Below are positions 50,697 through 59,186 of a DNA stretch of 64,000 nt, in pieces. A program made the position numbers and the translations under genes. Each line of letters opens with the position of its first letter. Positions within the stretch are counted from its first letter, which is position 1. The stretch lies in assembly GCF_003732705.1 (NCBI RefSeq), contig NZ_MOBR01000019.1, positions 62,001-126,000 on the forward strand, read 5' to 3'. Below the pieces are notes generated by a model. It did not search any database and was not told the origin of the DNA. It was given only the letters and a program-made list of their open reading frames with translations. Origin of the DNA: Pseudomonas frederiksbergensis. GTDB taxonomy: Bacteria > Pseudomonadota > Gammaproteobacteria > Pseudomonadales > Pseudomonadaceae.

Positions 50697-50739
50697 AAAC
50701 GCCCGGCCTGACAAAAGCCAGACCGGGCGTTGCGTTTAG
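50697..50739 (-). other. Hairpin in the infB-rbfA gap
   Basis: A nine-base stem AACGCCCGG / CCGGGCGTT with an inner CTGAC...GCCAG-type stem, in the 159-base spacer after infB. On the minus strand it has no long T-run, so it may be a processing or partial-termination site. Confidence 0.5.
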
Positions 50740-50802
50740 AGTCCTGACGCCGTGCCGCGCACTTGCATGCGGCGGCTCGCCGTGGCCCTTGAAGTGCGCG
50801 AG

Positions 50803-53328
50803 TTAGAGGCTGCGAGCAACCTGAACCTTCTCGTAGACTTCGATCTTGTCGCCAGCTTTGACGTCGTTGTAGCTCTTGACGCCAATACCACATTCCATGC
50901 CGGCACGTACTTCGGAAGCGTCATCCTTGAAGCGGCGCAGGGATTCCAGCTCGCCTTCGAAGATAACGATGTCTTCACGCAGTACACGGATTGGACGGTT
51001 ACGGTGAACAACACCTTCGATAACCATGCAACCGGCGATCGCGCCAAACTTCGGCGAACGGAACACGTCACGCACTTCAGCGGTACCCAGGATGTTCTCG
51101 CGAACATCGCTGCCCAGCATACCGGTGAGGGCTTTCTTGACGTCTTCGATGATGTCGTAGATCACGTTGTAGTAACGCATATCCAGGCCTTCCTGCTCGA
51201 CGATCTTGCGAGCGCCAGCATCGGCACGCACGTTGAAGCCGAACAGTACAGCGTTGGAGGCCAGTGCCAGGTTCGCGTCGGACTCGGTGATACCACCGAC
51301 GCCGCCACCAACAACACGCACTTGCACTTCGTCGTTACCCAGGCCGTTCAAGGCACCGTTCAACGCTTCCAGCGAACCACGAACGTCAGATTTGAGGACG
51401 ATGTTAAGCGTCTTCTTCTCTGCCTGGCCCATGTTTTCGAAGATGTTTTCCAGCTTGCCAGCGTGAGCACGGGCCAGTTTGACTTCGCGGAACTTGCCTT
51501 GACGGAACAGAGCCACTTCACGGGCTTTCTTCTCGTCCGACAGCACGCTCATCTCGTCGCCAGCGTCCGGGGTACCGTCCAGGCCGAGGATCTCGACAGG
51601 GATGGAAGGACCAGCTTCTTTGATTGGCTTGCCGTTCTCGTCGAGCATGGCACGTACACGGCCATAGTTCGAACCGACCAGGACCATGTCGCCTTGGCGC
51701 AAAGTACCGTCTTGAACCAGCACGGTAGCAACCGGGCCACGACCCTTGTCGAGACGCGATTCAACCACGACACCGCGACCTGGGGCTGAAGGTGTTGCCT
51801 TCAGTTCCAGAACTTCGGCCTGCAGCAGAACAGCTTCGAGCAACTCGTCCACGCCAGTACCGACTTTCGCCGAAACCGATACGAACGGGGTGTCGCCGCC
51901 CCACTCTTCCGAAGTCACGCCGTGAACCGACAGTTCGCTACGGATGCGATCGAGATCGGCACCCGGCTTGTCGATTTTGTTCACAGCAACTACCAGAGGA
52001 ACACCGGCAGCCTTGGCGTGCTGGACCGCTTCAATGGTCTGCGGCATTACGCCGTCGTCCGCTGCAACCACCAGGATCACGATATCGGTCGCCTTGGCAC
52101 CACGGGCACGCATTGCGGTAAACGCGGCGTGACCCGGGGTGTCGAGGAAAGTGACCATGCCGCGATCAGTTTCAACGTGGTATGCACCGATGTGCTGGGT
52201 GATACCGCCGGCTTCGCCAGCAGCTACCTTGGCACGACGGATGTAGTCGAGCAGCGAGGTTTTACCGTGGTCAACGTGGCCCATTACGGTCACAACCGGT
52301 GCACGGGAGAACGTCTCACCTTCAAACTTCAGGGACTCGGCCAGGGAATCTTCCAGGGCGGTGTCGCTGACCAGGGTCACTTTGTGGCCCAGTTCTTCGG
52401 CTACCAGCTGAGCAGTTTCCTGATCAAGCACCTGGTTGATGGTCGCTGGGGTACCCAGTTTGAACATGAACTTGATGATTTCAGCAGCCTTGACCGACAT
52501 CTGATTGGCAAGATCGCCAACAGTGATGGTCTCGCCGATTTGCACATCACGCACGACAGGGCCGGTTGGGCTCTGGAAACCGTGGGCGTTGCGTTTCTTC
52601 AGCTTGGCCTTGCCGCGACCACCACGACGGAAGCCATCGCTTTCTTCGTCGGTAGTACGTGGCGCAACACGTGGAGCAGGCGCTTTCTCTTTGACCGAAG
52701 CACGATGCGGAGCGTTTTTGCGCTCGCCATCGCCACCGCCGCTGCGACGATTGTTATCGTCGGCACGTGGTTTGTCCGGACGACGCTGATCGTTCGGCTT
52801 ACGGTCGGCAGAAGGAGCCGGTGCAGCCGCCACAACCGGTGCGCTTTCGCGAACTGGCTCGGCAACCGCAGCAGGCGCTGCGACAGCATCGTTAGTAGCG
52901 TTTTGCGCAGTAGCAGGCTGGCGACGCGCTTCTTCTTCGGCGCGACGCTTGGCTTCTTCTTCAGCCTTTTGACGAGCAGCATTTTCTACTGCACGACGTT
53001 CTTCCAGTTCGCGTTTGCGCTCGGCTTCGATTTCTTCCGGGCTGCGCTGTACGAAAACTTTCTTTTTACGGACTTCAACACTGATGCTTTTGCTGCCAGC
53101 AACACGCAGGGTGCTGGTGGTTTTACGCTGCAGTGTAATCTTGCGTGGTTCTTCCACTTTCGCCTTGTGGCTGCTTTTCAAGTGAGTCAGCAAAGATTGC
53201 TTCTCACTGTCAGTCACATGTTCTTCGGCGGCGGTGTGCGGCAGACCTGCCTCACGCATCTGCTGCAACAGGCGCTCTACCGGTGTTTTGACCTCATCGG
53301 CCAGTTGTTTCACCGTGACTTGCGTCAT
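50803..53328 (-). CDS. infB: Translation initiation factor IF-2
   Basis: 841 residues. The N-terminal IF2N helix bundle (VKQLADEVKTPVERLLQQMR) is followed by a long charged Ala/Glu/Arg linker (REEEAKRRAEEEARR-type). The G domain has GHVDHGKTSLLDYIR, DTPGHAAF and NKIDKPGAD. Domains II to IV end in GDKIEVYEKVQVARS. It delivers initiator tRNA to the 30S subunit. 27 bases after nusA, as in the conserved rimP-nusA-infB order. Confidence 0.97.
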   Translation of the reverse strand: MTQVTVKQLADEVKTPVERLLQQMREAGLPHTAAEEHVTDSEKQSLLTHLKSSHKAKVEEPRKITLQRKTTSTLRVAGSKSISVEVRKKKVFVQRSPEEIEAERKRELEERRAVENAARQKAEEEAKRRAEEEARRQPATAQNATNDAVAAPAAVAEPVRESAPVVAAAPAPSADRKPNDQRRPDKPRADDNNRRSGGGDGERKNAPHRASVKEKAPAPRVAPRTTDEESDGFRRGGRGKAKLKKRNAHGFQSPTGPVVRDVQIGETITVGDLANQMSVKAAEIIKFMFKLGTPATINQVLDQETAQLVAEELGHKVTLVSDTALEDSLAESLKFEGETFSRAPVVTVMGHVDHGKTSLLDYIRRAKVAAGEAGGITQHIGAYHVETDRGMVTFLDTPGHAAFTAMRARGAKATDIVILVVAADDGVMPQTIEAVQHAKAAGVPLVVAVNKIDKPGADLDRIRSELSVHGVTSEEWGGDTPFVSVSAKVGTGVDELLEAVLLQAEVLELKATPSAPGRGVVVESRLDKGRGPVATVLVQDGTLRQGDMVLVGSNYGRVRAMLDENGKPIKEAGPSIPVEILGLDGTPDAGDEMSVLSDEKKAREVALFRQGKFREVKLARAHAGKLENIFENMGQAEKKTLNIVLKSDVRGSLEALNGALNGLGNDEVQVRVVGGGVGGITESDANLALASNAVLFGFNVRADAGARKIVEQEGLDMRYYNVIYDIIEDVKKALTGMLGSDVRENILGTAEVRDVFRSPKFGAIAGCMVIEGVVHRNRPIRVLREDIVIFEGELESLRRFKDDASEVRAGMECGIGVKSYNDVKAGDKIEVYEKVQVARSL

Positions 53329-53355
53329 GCACTTCTCTCCTCAGGCCGCGCCTAA

Positions 53356-54837
53356 TTACTCGAACCAGTGGGCTCGGGCGGCCATGATCAACTTGCCGGC
53401 ACGATCATCGTCAATGCCGTCGATGTCGAGCAGGTCGTCAATAGACTGCTCGGCCAGGTCTTCGCGGGTAATTACGCCGCGCACCGCCAGTTCCATCGCC
53501 AAATCCTTGTCCATACCCTCAAGCGAGAGCAGGTCTTCGGCCGGATGGGCGTCTGCCAGCTTTTCCTCAGTAGCGATGGCTTTGGTCAACAAACGATCCT
53601 TGGCGCGAGCGCGAAGCTCGTTGACGGTTTCTTCGTCAAAGCCGTCGATGTTGAGCATTTCTTCCAACGGTACGTAGGCAATCTCTTCCAGGCTGGTGAA
53701 GCCTTCATCTACCAGCACTTGCGCCAGGTCTTCGTCGACTTCCAGCTCGTCGATGAAGTTGCGCAGGATGTCGCCGGTTTCTGCTTGCTGCTTAGCCTGG
53801 ATGTCCGATTCGGTCATCACGTTCAGGGTCCAGCCAGTCAACTGGCTAGCCAGACGCACGTTCTGACCACCGCGACCGATGGCCTGAGCCAGATTGTCTG
53901 CGCCAACGGCGATGTCCATTGCATGGGCATCTTCGTCAACGATAATTGCCGCCACTTCAGCCGGCGACATTGCATTGATCACGAACTGAGCCGGGTTATC
54001 GTCCCACAGGACGATGTCCACACGCTCGCCGCCCAATTCGCCCGACACTGCCTGGACGCGCGAACCGCGCATACCGATGCAAGCGCCTTGCGGATCAATG
54101 CGTTTGTCCTTGGAGCGGACCGCGATCTTGGCGCGCGAACCCGGATCGCGGGACGCAGCCATTACTTCGATCAGGCCTTCAGCGATTTCCGGCACTTCGA
54201 TGCGGAACAACTCGATCAGCATTTCCGGCGCGGTACGCGACAGGATCAACTGCGGGCCGCGGTTCTCGGTGCGGATTTCCTTGAGCAGCGCACGCAGACG
54301 CACGCCAACACGGAAGGTTTCGCGAGAAATGATGTCTTCACGAGCCAGCAACGCTTCAGCGTTGTTGCCCAGGTCAACGATCACGTTGTCGCGGGTTACT
54401 TTTTTCACGGTGCCGGAAATGATTTCACCCAGGCGTTCGCGATAAGCGTCAACCACTTGTGCGCGCTCGGCTTCGCGAACTTTCTGCACGATGACTTGCT
54501 TGGCAGTCTGTGCAGCGATACGGCCGAACTCGATGGATTCGATCTTTTCTTCGACTACATCACCTACCTGGGCGCCCGGATGCGTTTCTGCAACCTTGCT
54601 CGGCCAGGTTTCGATGGCCGGATCGTCCAGGTCTGCTTCTTCGACGACCGTCCAGCGACGGAATGTCTCGTAAGCACCGGTGTGGCGATTGATTTCCACA
54701 CGCAGATCGACTTCGTCCTCGAAACGTTTTTTGGTAGCAGTGGCCAGAGCCAGCTCCAGCGCTTCAAAAATTACGTTTGCCGGTACGCCCTTTTCATTGG
54801 ATACCGACTCAACAACCAGCAGTACTTCTTTGCTCAT
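53356..54837 (-). CDS. nusA: Transcription termination/antitermination factor NusA
   Basis: 493 residues. N-terminal RNAP-binding domain (MSKEVLLVVESVSNEKGVP), S1 (SGTVKKVTRDNVIVDLGNNA), two KH domains (GACIGMRGSRVQAVSGELGG; AIGRGGQNVRLASQLTGW) and two C-terminal acidic repeats (EIAYVPLEEMLNIDGFDEET; DLAEQSIDDLLDIDGIDDDR). It controls pausing, termination and rRNA antitermination. The ATG at 54837 is the conserved start, preferred over one seven residues upstream. Confidence 0.97.
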   Translation of the reverse strand: MSKEVLLVVESVSNEKGVPANVIFEALELALATATKKRFEDEVDLRVEINRHTGAYETFRRWTVVEEADLDDPAIETWPSKVAETHPGAQVGDVVEEKIESIEFGRIAAQTAKQVIVQKVREAERAQVVDAYRERLGEIISGTVKKVTRDNVIVDLGNNAEALLAREDIISRETFRVGVRLRALLKEIRTENRGPQLILSRTAPEMLIELFRIEVPEIAEGLIEVMAASRDPGSRAKIAVRSKDKRIDPQGACIGMRGSRVQAVSGELGGERVDIVLWDDNPAQFVINAMSPAEVAAIIVDEDAHAMDIAVGADNLAQAIGRGGQNVRLASQLTGWTLNVMTESDIQAKQQAETGDILRNFIDELEVDEDLAQVLVDEGFTSLEEIAYVPLEEMLNIDGFDEETVNELRARAKDRLLTKAIATEEKLADAHPAEDLLSLEGMDKDLAMELAVRGVITREDLAEQSIDDLLDIDGIDDDRAGKLIMAARAHWFE

Positions 54838-54884
54838 CGTACGCCTCGCCTTTCGCAAGCCATTGGATCCGCGGGATCCGCGTC

Positions 54885-55343
54885 TCAGTCAAAACTGGGA
54901 ATAATGTTGGCCTTGTCGATCATATCGATCGGCAACAGGAACTCATGGTCTTCTACCTGCACCACGACGTCCTGCTCTTCTACACCGCGCAGAAGGCCCT
55001 GAAAGTTGCGTCGGCCTTCGAAAGGCGAGCGCAGCTTGATCTTCACTTGTTCACCGGCAAATTTTGCAAACTGCTCAATCGTGAACAGTGGGCGTTCCAT
55101 GCCAGGCGAGGAAACTTCAAAGGTGTACTCAACGGCGATCGGATCTTCAACATCCAGAACACCGCTGATCTGACGGCTGACGATGGCGCAATCGTCCACC
55201 AGCACGCCGCCTTCTTTATCGATATAAACGCGCAACATTGAGTGGCGACCTTGAGCCGAAAACTCAATACCCCAGCATTCATAGCCTAGGGCCACGACCA
55301 CCGGGGCCAGCAAGGCCTGCAACTCTTCTAGCTTGCTCGACAC
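54885..55343 (-). CDS. rimP: Ribosome maturation factor RimP
   Basis: 152 residues from a GTG at 55343, which has GGGGGTTCAG directly before it; an in-frame ATG farther up (55406) is unlike the family. It has SSKLEELQALLAPVVVALGY, the WGIEFSAQGRHSMLRVYID strand and SRQISGVLDVEDPI. It assists 30S assembly. First gene of the rimP-nusA-infB-rbfA-truB-rpsO-pnp cluster; nusA follows after 47 bases. Confidence 0.96.
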   Translation of the reverse strand: MSSKLEELQALLAPVVVALGYECWGIEFSAQGRHSMLRVYIDKEGGVLVDDCAIVSRQISGVLDVEDPIAVEYTFEVSSPGMERPLFTIEQFAKFAGEQVKIKLRSPFEGRRNFQGLLRGVEEQDVVVQVEDHEFLLPIDMIDKANIIPSFD

Positions 55344-55455
55344 CTGAACCCCCTCGTGCATGTATGTGCATGCTATGCAAAATAAAAAAATGGGCGAAAC
55401 GCCCATCCTTGAAACGCCGTCGAACAGCGGCGTTGAAAGTGTCCAGCTAACAAAA

Positions 55456-55473
55456 AGCCCCTTAAAAGGGGCT
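55456..55473 (-). terminator. Terminator after tRNA-fMet
   Basis: Stem AGCCCCTT / AAGGGGCT with a two-base centre (AA; a real loop needs fraying of the end pairs). On the minus strand it is followed by TTTTTG. It would end the tRNA transcript or attenuate read-through into rimP. Confidence 0.7.
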
Positions 55474-55481
55474 CCTTAAAC

Positions 55482-55558
<77 letters not shown>

Positions 55559-55625
55559 ACAAAGCTGGGGCGGAAGTATACGACCGATCCCTGACAGGGT
55601 CAATGTAACCTTCCACCTACAAGAA

Positions 55626-55643
55626 AGCCCGCAACAGCGGGCT
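55626..55643 (-). terminator. Hairpin between the two tRNAs
   Basis: Stem AGCCCGC / GCGGGCT with loop AACA, followed on the minus strand by TTCTTG. The T-run is weak; it may be a terminator or a processing site after tRNA-Leu. Confidence 0.55.
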
Positions 55644-55654
55644 CTCCTGATAAT

Positions 55655-55740
55655 TGGTACCGAGAAGGGGACTCGAACCCCTACACCCTATGGGCACAAC
55701 CACCTCAAGGTTGCGTGTCTACCAATTCCACCACCTCGGC
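55655..55740 (-). tRNA. tRNA-Leu (anticodon GAG)
   Basis: 86 bases including CCA, with the long variable arm of a class II tRNA. Acceptor GCCGAGG, anticodon loop TTGAGGT (anticodon GAG, reads CTC and CTT), T loop TTCGAGT. It follows secG by 22 bases on the same strand. Confidence 0.96.
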
Positions 55741-55762
55741 AATACTACGTTTGAAACCCTTC

Positions 55763-56146
55763 TTACTTTTGCTCTTGAGCTGGAGGCACGTCAGTCGCTG
55801 GAGTAGCCGACTTTTGCTCTTGAAGCACCGGTACATCATCAGAAGCCGGTTGTTGCTTTGGAACTTCCAACACTGCTGGATTTGGCAAACCTACTTGAGT
55901 CAGCTGGTGAGCTTTCTCTTTAGCAAAGTAACCTAACCCTAAGCTGGTTATGAAGAAACCTGCGGCAAGTATAGCAGTAAACTTACTAAGAAAGGTAGAG
56001 GAACCTTGGCTTCCGAACACAGTATTTGAAGCACCTGCTCCGAAAGACGCGCCAGCATCCGCACCTTTACCCTGCTGCAGCAATACCAGAGCAACTACGC
56101 CCAATGCACCCAGCAGATGAAAAACGACTACGACTGTTTCCAGCAT
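55763..56146 (-). CDS. secG: Preprotein translocase subunit SecG
   Basis: 127 residues from the ATG at 56146. It has two membrane helices (VVVVFHLLGALGVVALVLLQ and FTAILAAGFFITSLGLGYFA) around the conserved QQGKGADAGASFGAGASNTV loop. The tail of about 40 residues is Pro/Gln/Glu-rich and variable. SecG is an auxiliary part of the SecYEG channel. Four bases after tpiA, so coupled to it. Confidence 0.95.
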   Translation of the reverse strand: MLETVVVVFHLLGALGVVALVLLQQGKGADAGASFGAGASNTVFGSQGSSTFLSKFTAILAAGFFITSLGLGYFAKEKAHQLTQVGLPNPAVLEVPKQQPASDDVPVLQEQKSATPATDVPPAQEQK

Positions 56147-56150
56147 TTTT

Positions 56151-56906
56151 TCAGTTTCCCGCGGCGCGACAAATCGCACCGAACTCATCTGCATTCAGGG
56201 AAGCCCCACCAATGAGCCCCCCATCGATATCCGGCATGCCGAACAGTTCGACCGCATTGGCCGCCTTCACGCTGCCGCCGTATAGAAGCCGCACACCTTG
56301 TGCGACCTCAGAATTCTCTGCCGCCAACTGAGCGCGAATGGCTGCGTGCACATCCTGCGCCTGTTGCGGTGAAGCAGTCAGCCCGGTGCCAATGGCCCAG
56401 ACCGGCTCGTAAGCAATTACTGCCTTTGCAAAAACACCAACACCCAGCTTCTCGATGATACTGCCCAGCTGATGCCCGACAACCTCAAGAGTTTTACCGG
56501 CTTCGCGCTGCTCAAGGGTTTCCCCTATGCACAACACCGGAATCAAGCCACATGCCTGTGCTGCTGCGAACTTGCGAATGAGTGTTTCATCATTCTCGCC
56601 GATGATCTGGCGACGTTCGGAGTGGCCCACGAGTACCAGTGAGCAACCTTCTTCAGCCAACTGACTCGGCGCAACCTCACCAGTCAGCGCACCTTGTTTG
56701 GATTCCACCGCAGCGTTCTGCGCGCCGACCTTGATCGACTTGCCTTCCAGACCATCAATCACTTGATTGATATGCAAGAAGGACGGGAATACCGCTACAT
56801 CAACACCGCTCGGCAAGGCCAGGTTACCCAGGCCCTTGATCAGCTCAGCGACGCTGGCGCGGGTACCGTGCATCTTCCAGTTACCAGCTACCATAGGGCG
56901 ACGCAT
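56151..56906 (-). CDS. tpiA: Triose-phosphate isomerase
   Basis: 251 residues of a TIM barrel. The substrate Lys is in GNWKMHG, the catalytic His in LVLVGHSERR, the catalytic Glu in IAYEPVWAIGTG, and the phosphate loop is in YGGSVKAANA. It interconverts dihydroxyacetone phosphate and glyceraldehyde 3-phosphate. It stands between glmM and secG as is usual in gammaproteobacteria of this kind. Confidence 0.97.
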   Translation of the reverse strand: MRRPMVAGNWKMHGTRASVAELIKGLGNLALPSGVDVAVFPSFLHINQVIDGLEGKSIKVGAQNAAVESKQGALTGEVAPSQLAEEGCSLVLVGHSERRQIIGENDETLIRKFAAAQACGLIPVLCIGETLEQREAGKTLEVVGHQLGSIIEKLGVGVFAKAVIAYEPVWAIGTGLTASPQQAQDVHAAIRAQLAAENSEVAQGVRLLYGGSVKAANAVELFGMPDIDGGLIGGASLNADEFGAICRAAGN

Positions 56907-56972
56907 GCTGTACCTCGTCGGTCAAAGTGGGCGCAGATGTTACCCAACACAATCAAGGCTGGCAAGCCGAAT

Positions 56973-58310
56973 TCAGGCAGAAACTTCAGTAACCAGTTTT
57001 GCCAGCTCTTCGGCGTAACCACGAACCTGTGTTTCGTCCTCGCCTTCGACCATGACCCGCACCAGCGGCTCTGTCCCGGACTTGCGCAACAGCACACGTC
57101 CGCGACCCGCCATGGCTTGGGTGACACGCTCGCTGGCCTCCTTGACCGATGGATGATCGAGGGGGCTCGCACCACCTGCGAAACGGACATTGATCAGCAC
57201 CTGCGGACACTTGCGCAGCGCCTGGCGGGCCTGAGCCAGCCCTTCGGAGCGAGTCTTCAGCGCCATCAACACCTGCAACGCAGCGATGATTGCATCACCG
57301 GTGGTGGTGTGGTTGAAGCAGACGATATGCCCGGAGTTCTCGCCACCGACCAGCCAGTTGCGCTCCAGCAGATCGGCGATCACATAGCGGTCACCAACAT
57401 TGGCGCGCACGAAAGGAATCGCCAGATCTGCCAGAGCCAGTTCCAGCCCCAGGTTACTCATCAACGTACCGACCACACCGCCCTGCAGCTTGCCGCGCTC
57501 ATGCAGATCGCGGGCAATGATGAACAGCAGCTCGTCACCATCGACGATAGCGCCAGTATGATCGACCATCAGGACCCGATCGCCATCACCGTCGAAGGCG
57601 ATACCCAAATCGGCGTGTTCGGCCAATACGGCGGCCTGCAGCTGGCCCATATGGGTCGAGCCGCAATTATCATTGATGTTCAGGCCGTTCGGCTGAGCGG
57701 AAAGCACGACGACTTCGGCGCCCAACTCACGGAACACACTAGGCGCCACTTTGTAGGTCGCACCGTGCGCGCAATCGATCACGATTTTCAGGCCAGTGAA
57801 GGTGGTGCCGGTCGGGACGCTGCTCTTGCAGAATTCGATATAACGACCCGAAGCGTCGTTGATGCGCGATACCTTGCCGATCTTGCTCGACTCAACCACG
57901 GTCATCGGGGTGTCGAGCAACTCTTCGATCATCAGCTCAACTTCGTCCGGGAGCTTGGTGCCCTTCCCGGAGAAAAACTTGATACCGTTGTCATCGTGAG
58001 GATTGTGCGAAGCGCTGATCACGATGCCAGCCTCGGCATGGAACGTCCGAGTCAGATAGGCGATGGCAGGCGTCGGCATCGGCCCCAGCAGCATCACATC
58101 GGCGCCTGCGGAGGTAAGACCGGCTTCAAGCGCCGATTCGAACATGTACCCGGAGATACGGGTGTCCTTGCCTACCAGCACTTTGCATGCGCCCATTTTG
58201 CGGAATGCCATGCCAGCCGCCCAGCCGAGCTTGAGCATGAAGTCCGGAGTGATCGGATACTCGCCGACCCGACCACGAATGCCGTCGGTACCAAAATATT
58301 TCTTAGTCAT
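56973..58310 (-). CDS. glmM: Phosphoglucosamine mutase
   Basis: 445 residues. N-terminal FGTDGIRGRVGE, the active-site Ser in VISASHNPHDDNGIKFF, the metal loop in AFDGDGDRVLMVDH, sugar loop GGENSGHI and phosphate loop RKSGTEPLVRVMVEG. It converts glucosamine 6-phosphate to glucosamine 1-phosphate for UDP-GlcNAc and so for peptidoglycan and LPS. 16 bases after folP. Confidence 0.97.
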   Translation of the reverse strand: MTKKYFGTDGIRGRVGEYPITPDFMLKLGWAAGMAFRKMGACKVLVGKDTRISGYMFESALEAGLTSAGADVMLLGPMPTPAIAYLTRTFHAEAGIVISASHNPHDDNGIKFFSGKGTKLPDEVELMIEELLDTPMTVVESSKIGKVSRINDASGRYIEFCKSSVPTGTTFTGLKIVIDCAHGATYKVAPSVFRELGAEVVVLSAQPNGLNINDNCGSTHMGQLQAAVLAEHADLGIAFDGDGDRVLMVDHTGAIVDGDELLFIIARDLHERGKLQGGVVGTLMSNLGLELALADLAIPFVRANVGDRYVIADLLERNWLVGGENSGHIVCFNHTTTGDAIIAALQVLMALKTRSEGLAQARQALRKCPQVLINVRFAGGASPLDHPSVKEASERVTQAMAGRGRVLLRKSGTEPLVRVMVEGEDETQVRGYAEELAKLVTEVSA

Positions 58311-58326
58311 AAGTGCTCCATCATTC

Positions 58327-59178
58327 TTATTCGGCTAATTCCACTGCGGCGATCATCCGCACCACATCGACTGTTTCGGCCACATCGTGGACGCGCAATA
58401 TACGCGCACCCTTGACCGAAGCCAGCGCTGCGAGCGCCAGACCGCCAAAAAGGCGTTCGCCAACCGGGCGATTCAACGCCTGCCCAATCATGCTCTTTCG
58501 CGAAACCCCGACCAACAGGGGCCGCCCCAAGGCATGCAAGGCTTCCATATGTTTAAACAAGCTTAGATTGTGCTGCAGGGTTTTCGCGAAGCCGAAACCC
58601 GGATCAAGAATGATCCGTTCAGCCGGGATTCCTACCGATGCACATTGCGTCATGCGTTCGGCGAGAAACTCGCCAACTTCTTTCGTCACATCCCGATACT
58701 GCGGATTGTCCTGCATGTCGCCAGGCTCGCCAAGCATATGCATCAGACATACCGGCAACCCCGTGGCCGCAGCTGCATCCAGGGCGCCGTCACGCCGCAA
58801 TGAGCGCACGTCATTGATCAACCCCGCGCCCAGTCGTGCAGTTTCGCGCATGACAGCTGGCGTGGAGGTATCAACAGAGATGATGACATCCAACTCACGA
58901 TGGATGCGCTCGACAATCGGCGCAACACGCTCCAGCTCTTCGAGCGGCGAAACCGCCTTCGCGCCGGGCCGGGTCGACTCACCACCGACATCAATCAGCG
59001 TCGCGCCAGCCGCCACCATCGCTTCGGCATGGCGCAAGGCCGCATCGAGCTGACTATATCGGCCACCATCGGAAAAGGAGTCGGGAGTGACATTGAGAAT
59101 GCCCATGACATGTGTATGGGCCAAATCAAGAACCCGGTTGCCGCAAGGCAACCAGGTCAGGGACTGAACAGAAGTCAT
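58327..59178 (-). CDS. folP: Dihydropteroate synthase
   Basis: 283 residues. Pterin and pABA site motifs: MGILNVTPDSFSDGG, IDVGGESTRPGA, VSVDTS-type IISVDTSTPAV, LMHMLGEPGDMQ, LDPGFGFAKT and a final RVHDVAETVDVVRM. It joins dihydropterin pyrophosphate to p-aminobenzoate and is the sulfonamide target. Eight bases after ftsH, coupled with glmM. Confidence 0.97.
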   Translation of the reverse strand: MTSVQSLTWLPCGNRVLDLAHTHVMGILNVTPDSFSDGGRYSQLDAALRHAEAMVAAGATLIDVGGESTRPGAKAVSPLEELERVAPIVERIHRELDVIISVDTSTPAVMRETARLGAGLINDVRSLRRDGALDAAAATGLPVCLMHMLGEPGDMQDNPQYRDVTKEVGEFLAERMTQCASVGIPAERIILDPGFGFAKTLQHNLSLFKHMEALHALGRPLLVGVSRKSMIGQALNRPVGERLFGGLALAALASVKGARILRVHDVAETVDVVRMIAAVELAE

Positions 59179-59186
59179 TTCAAGCC

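Noticed and set aside
51922..53355. A 477-codon open frame opposite infB
   Set aside because: Shadow of the IF-2 gene; product is Phe/Arg/Thr-rich low-complexity sequence without domain.
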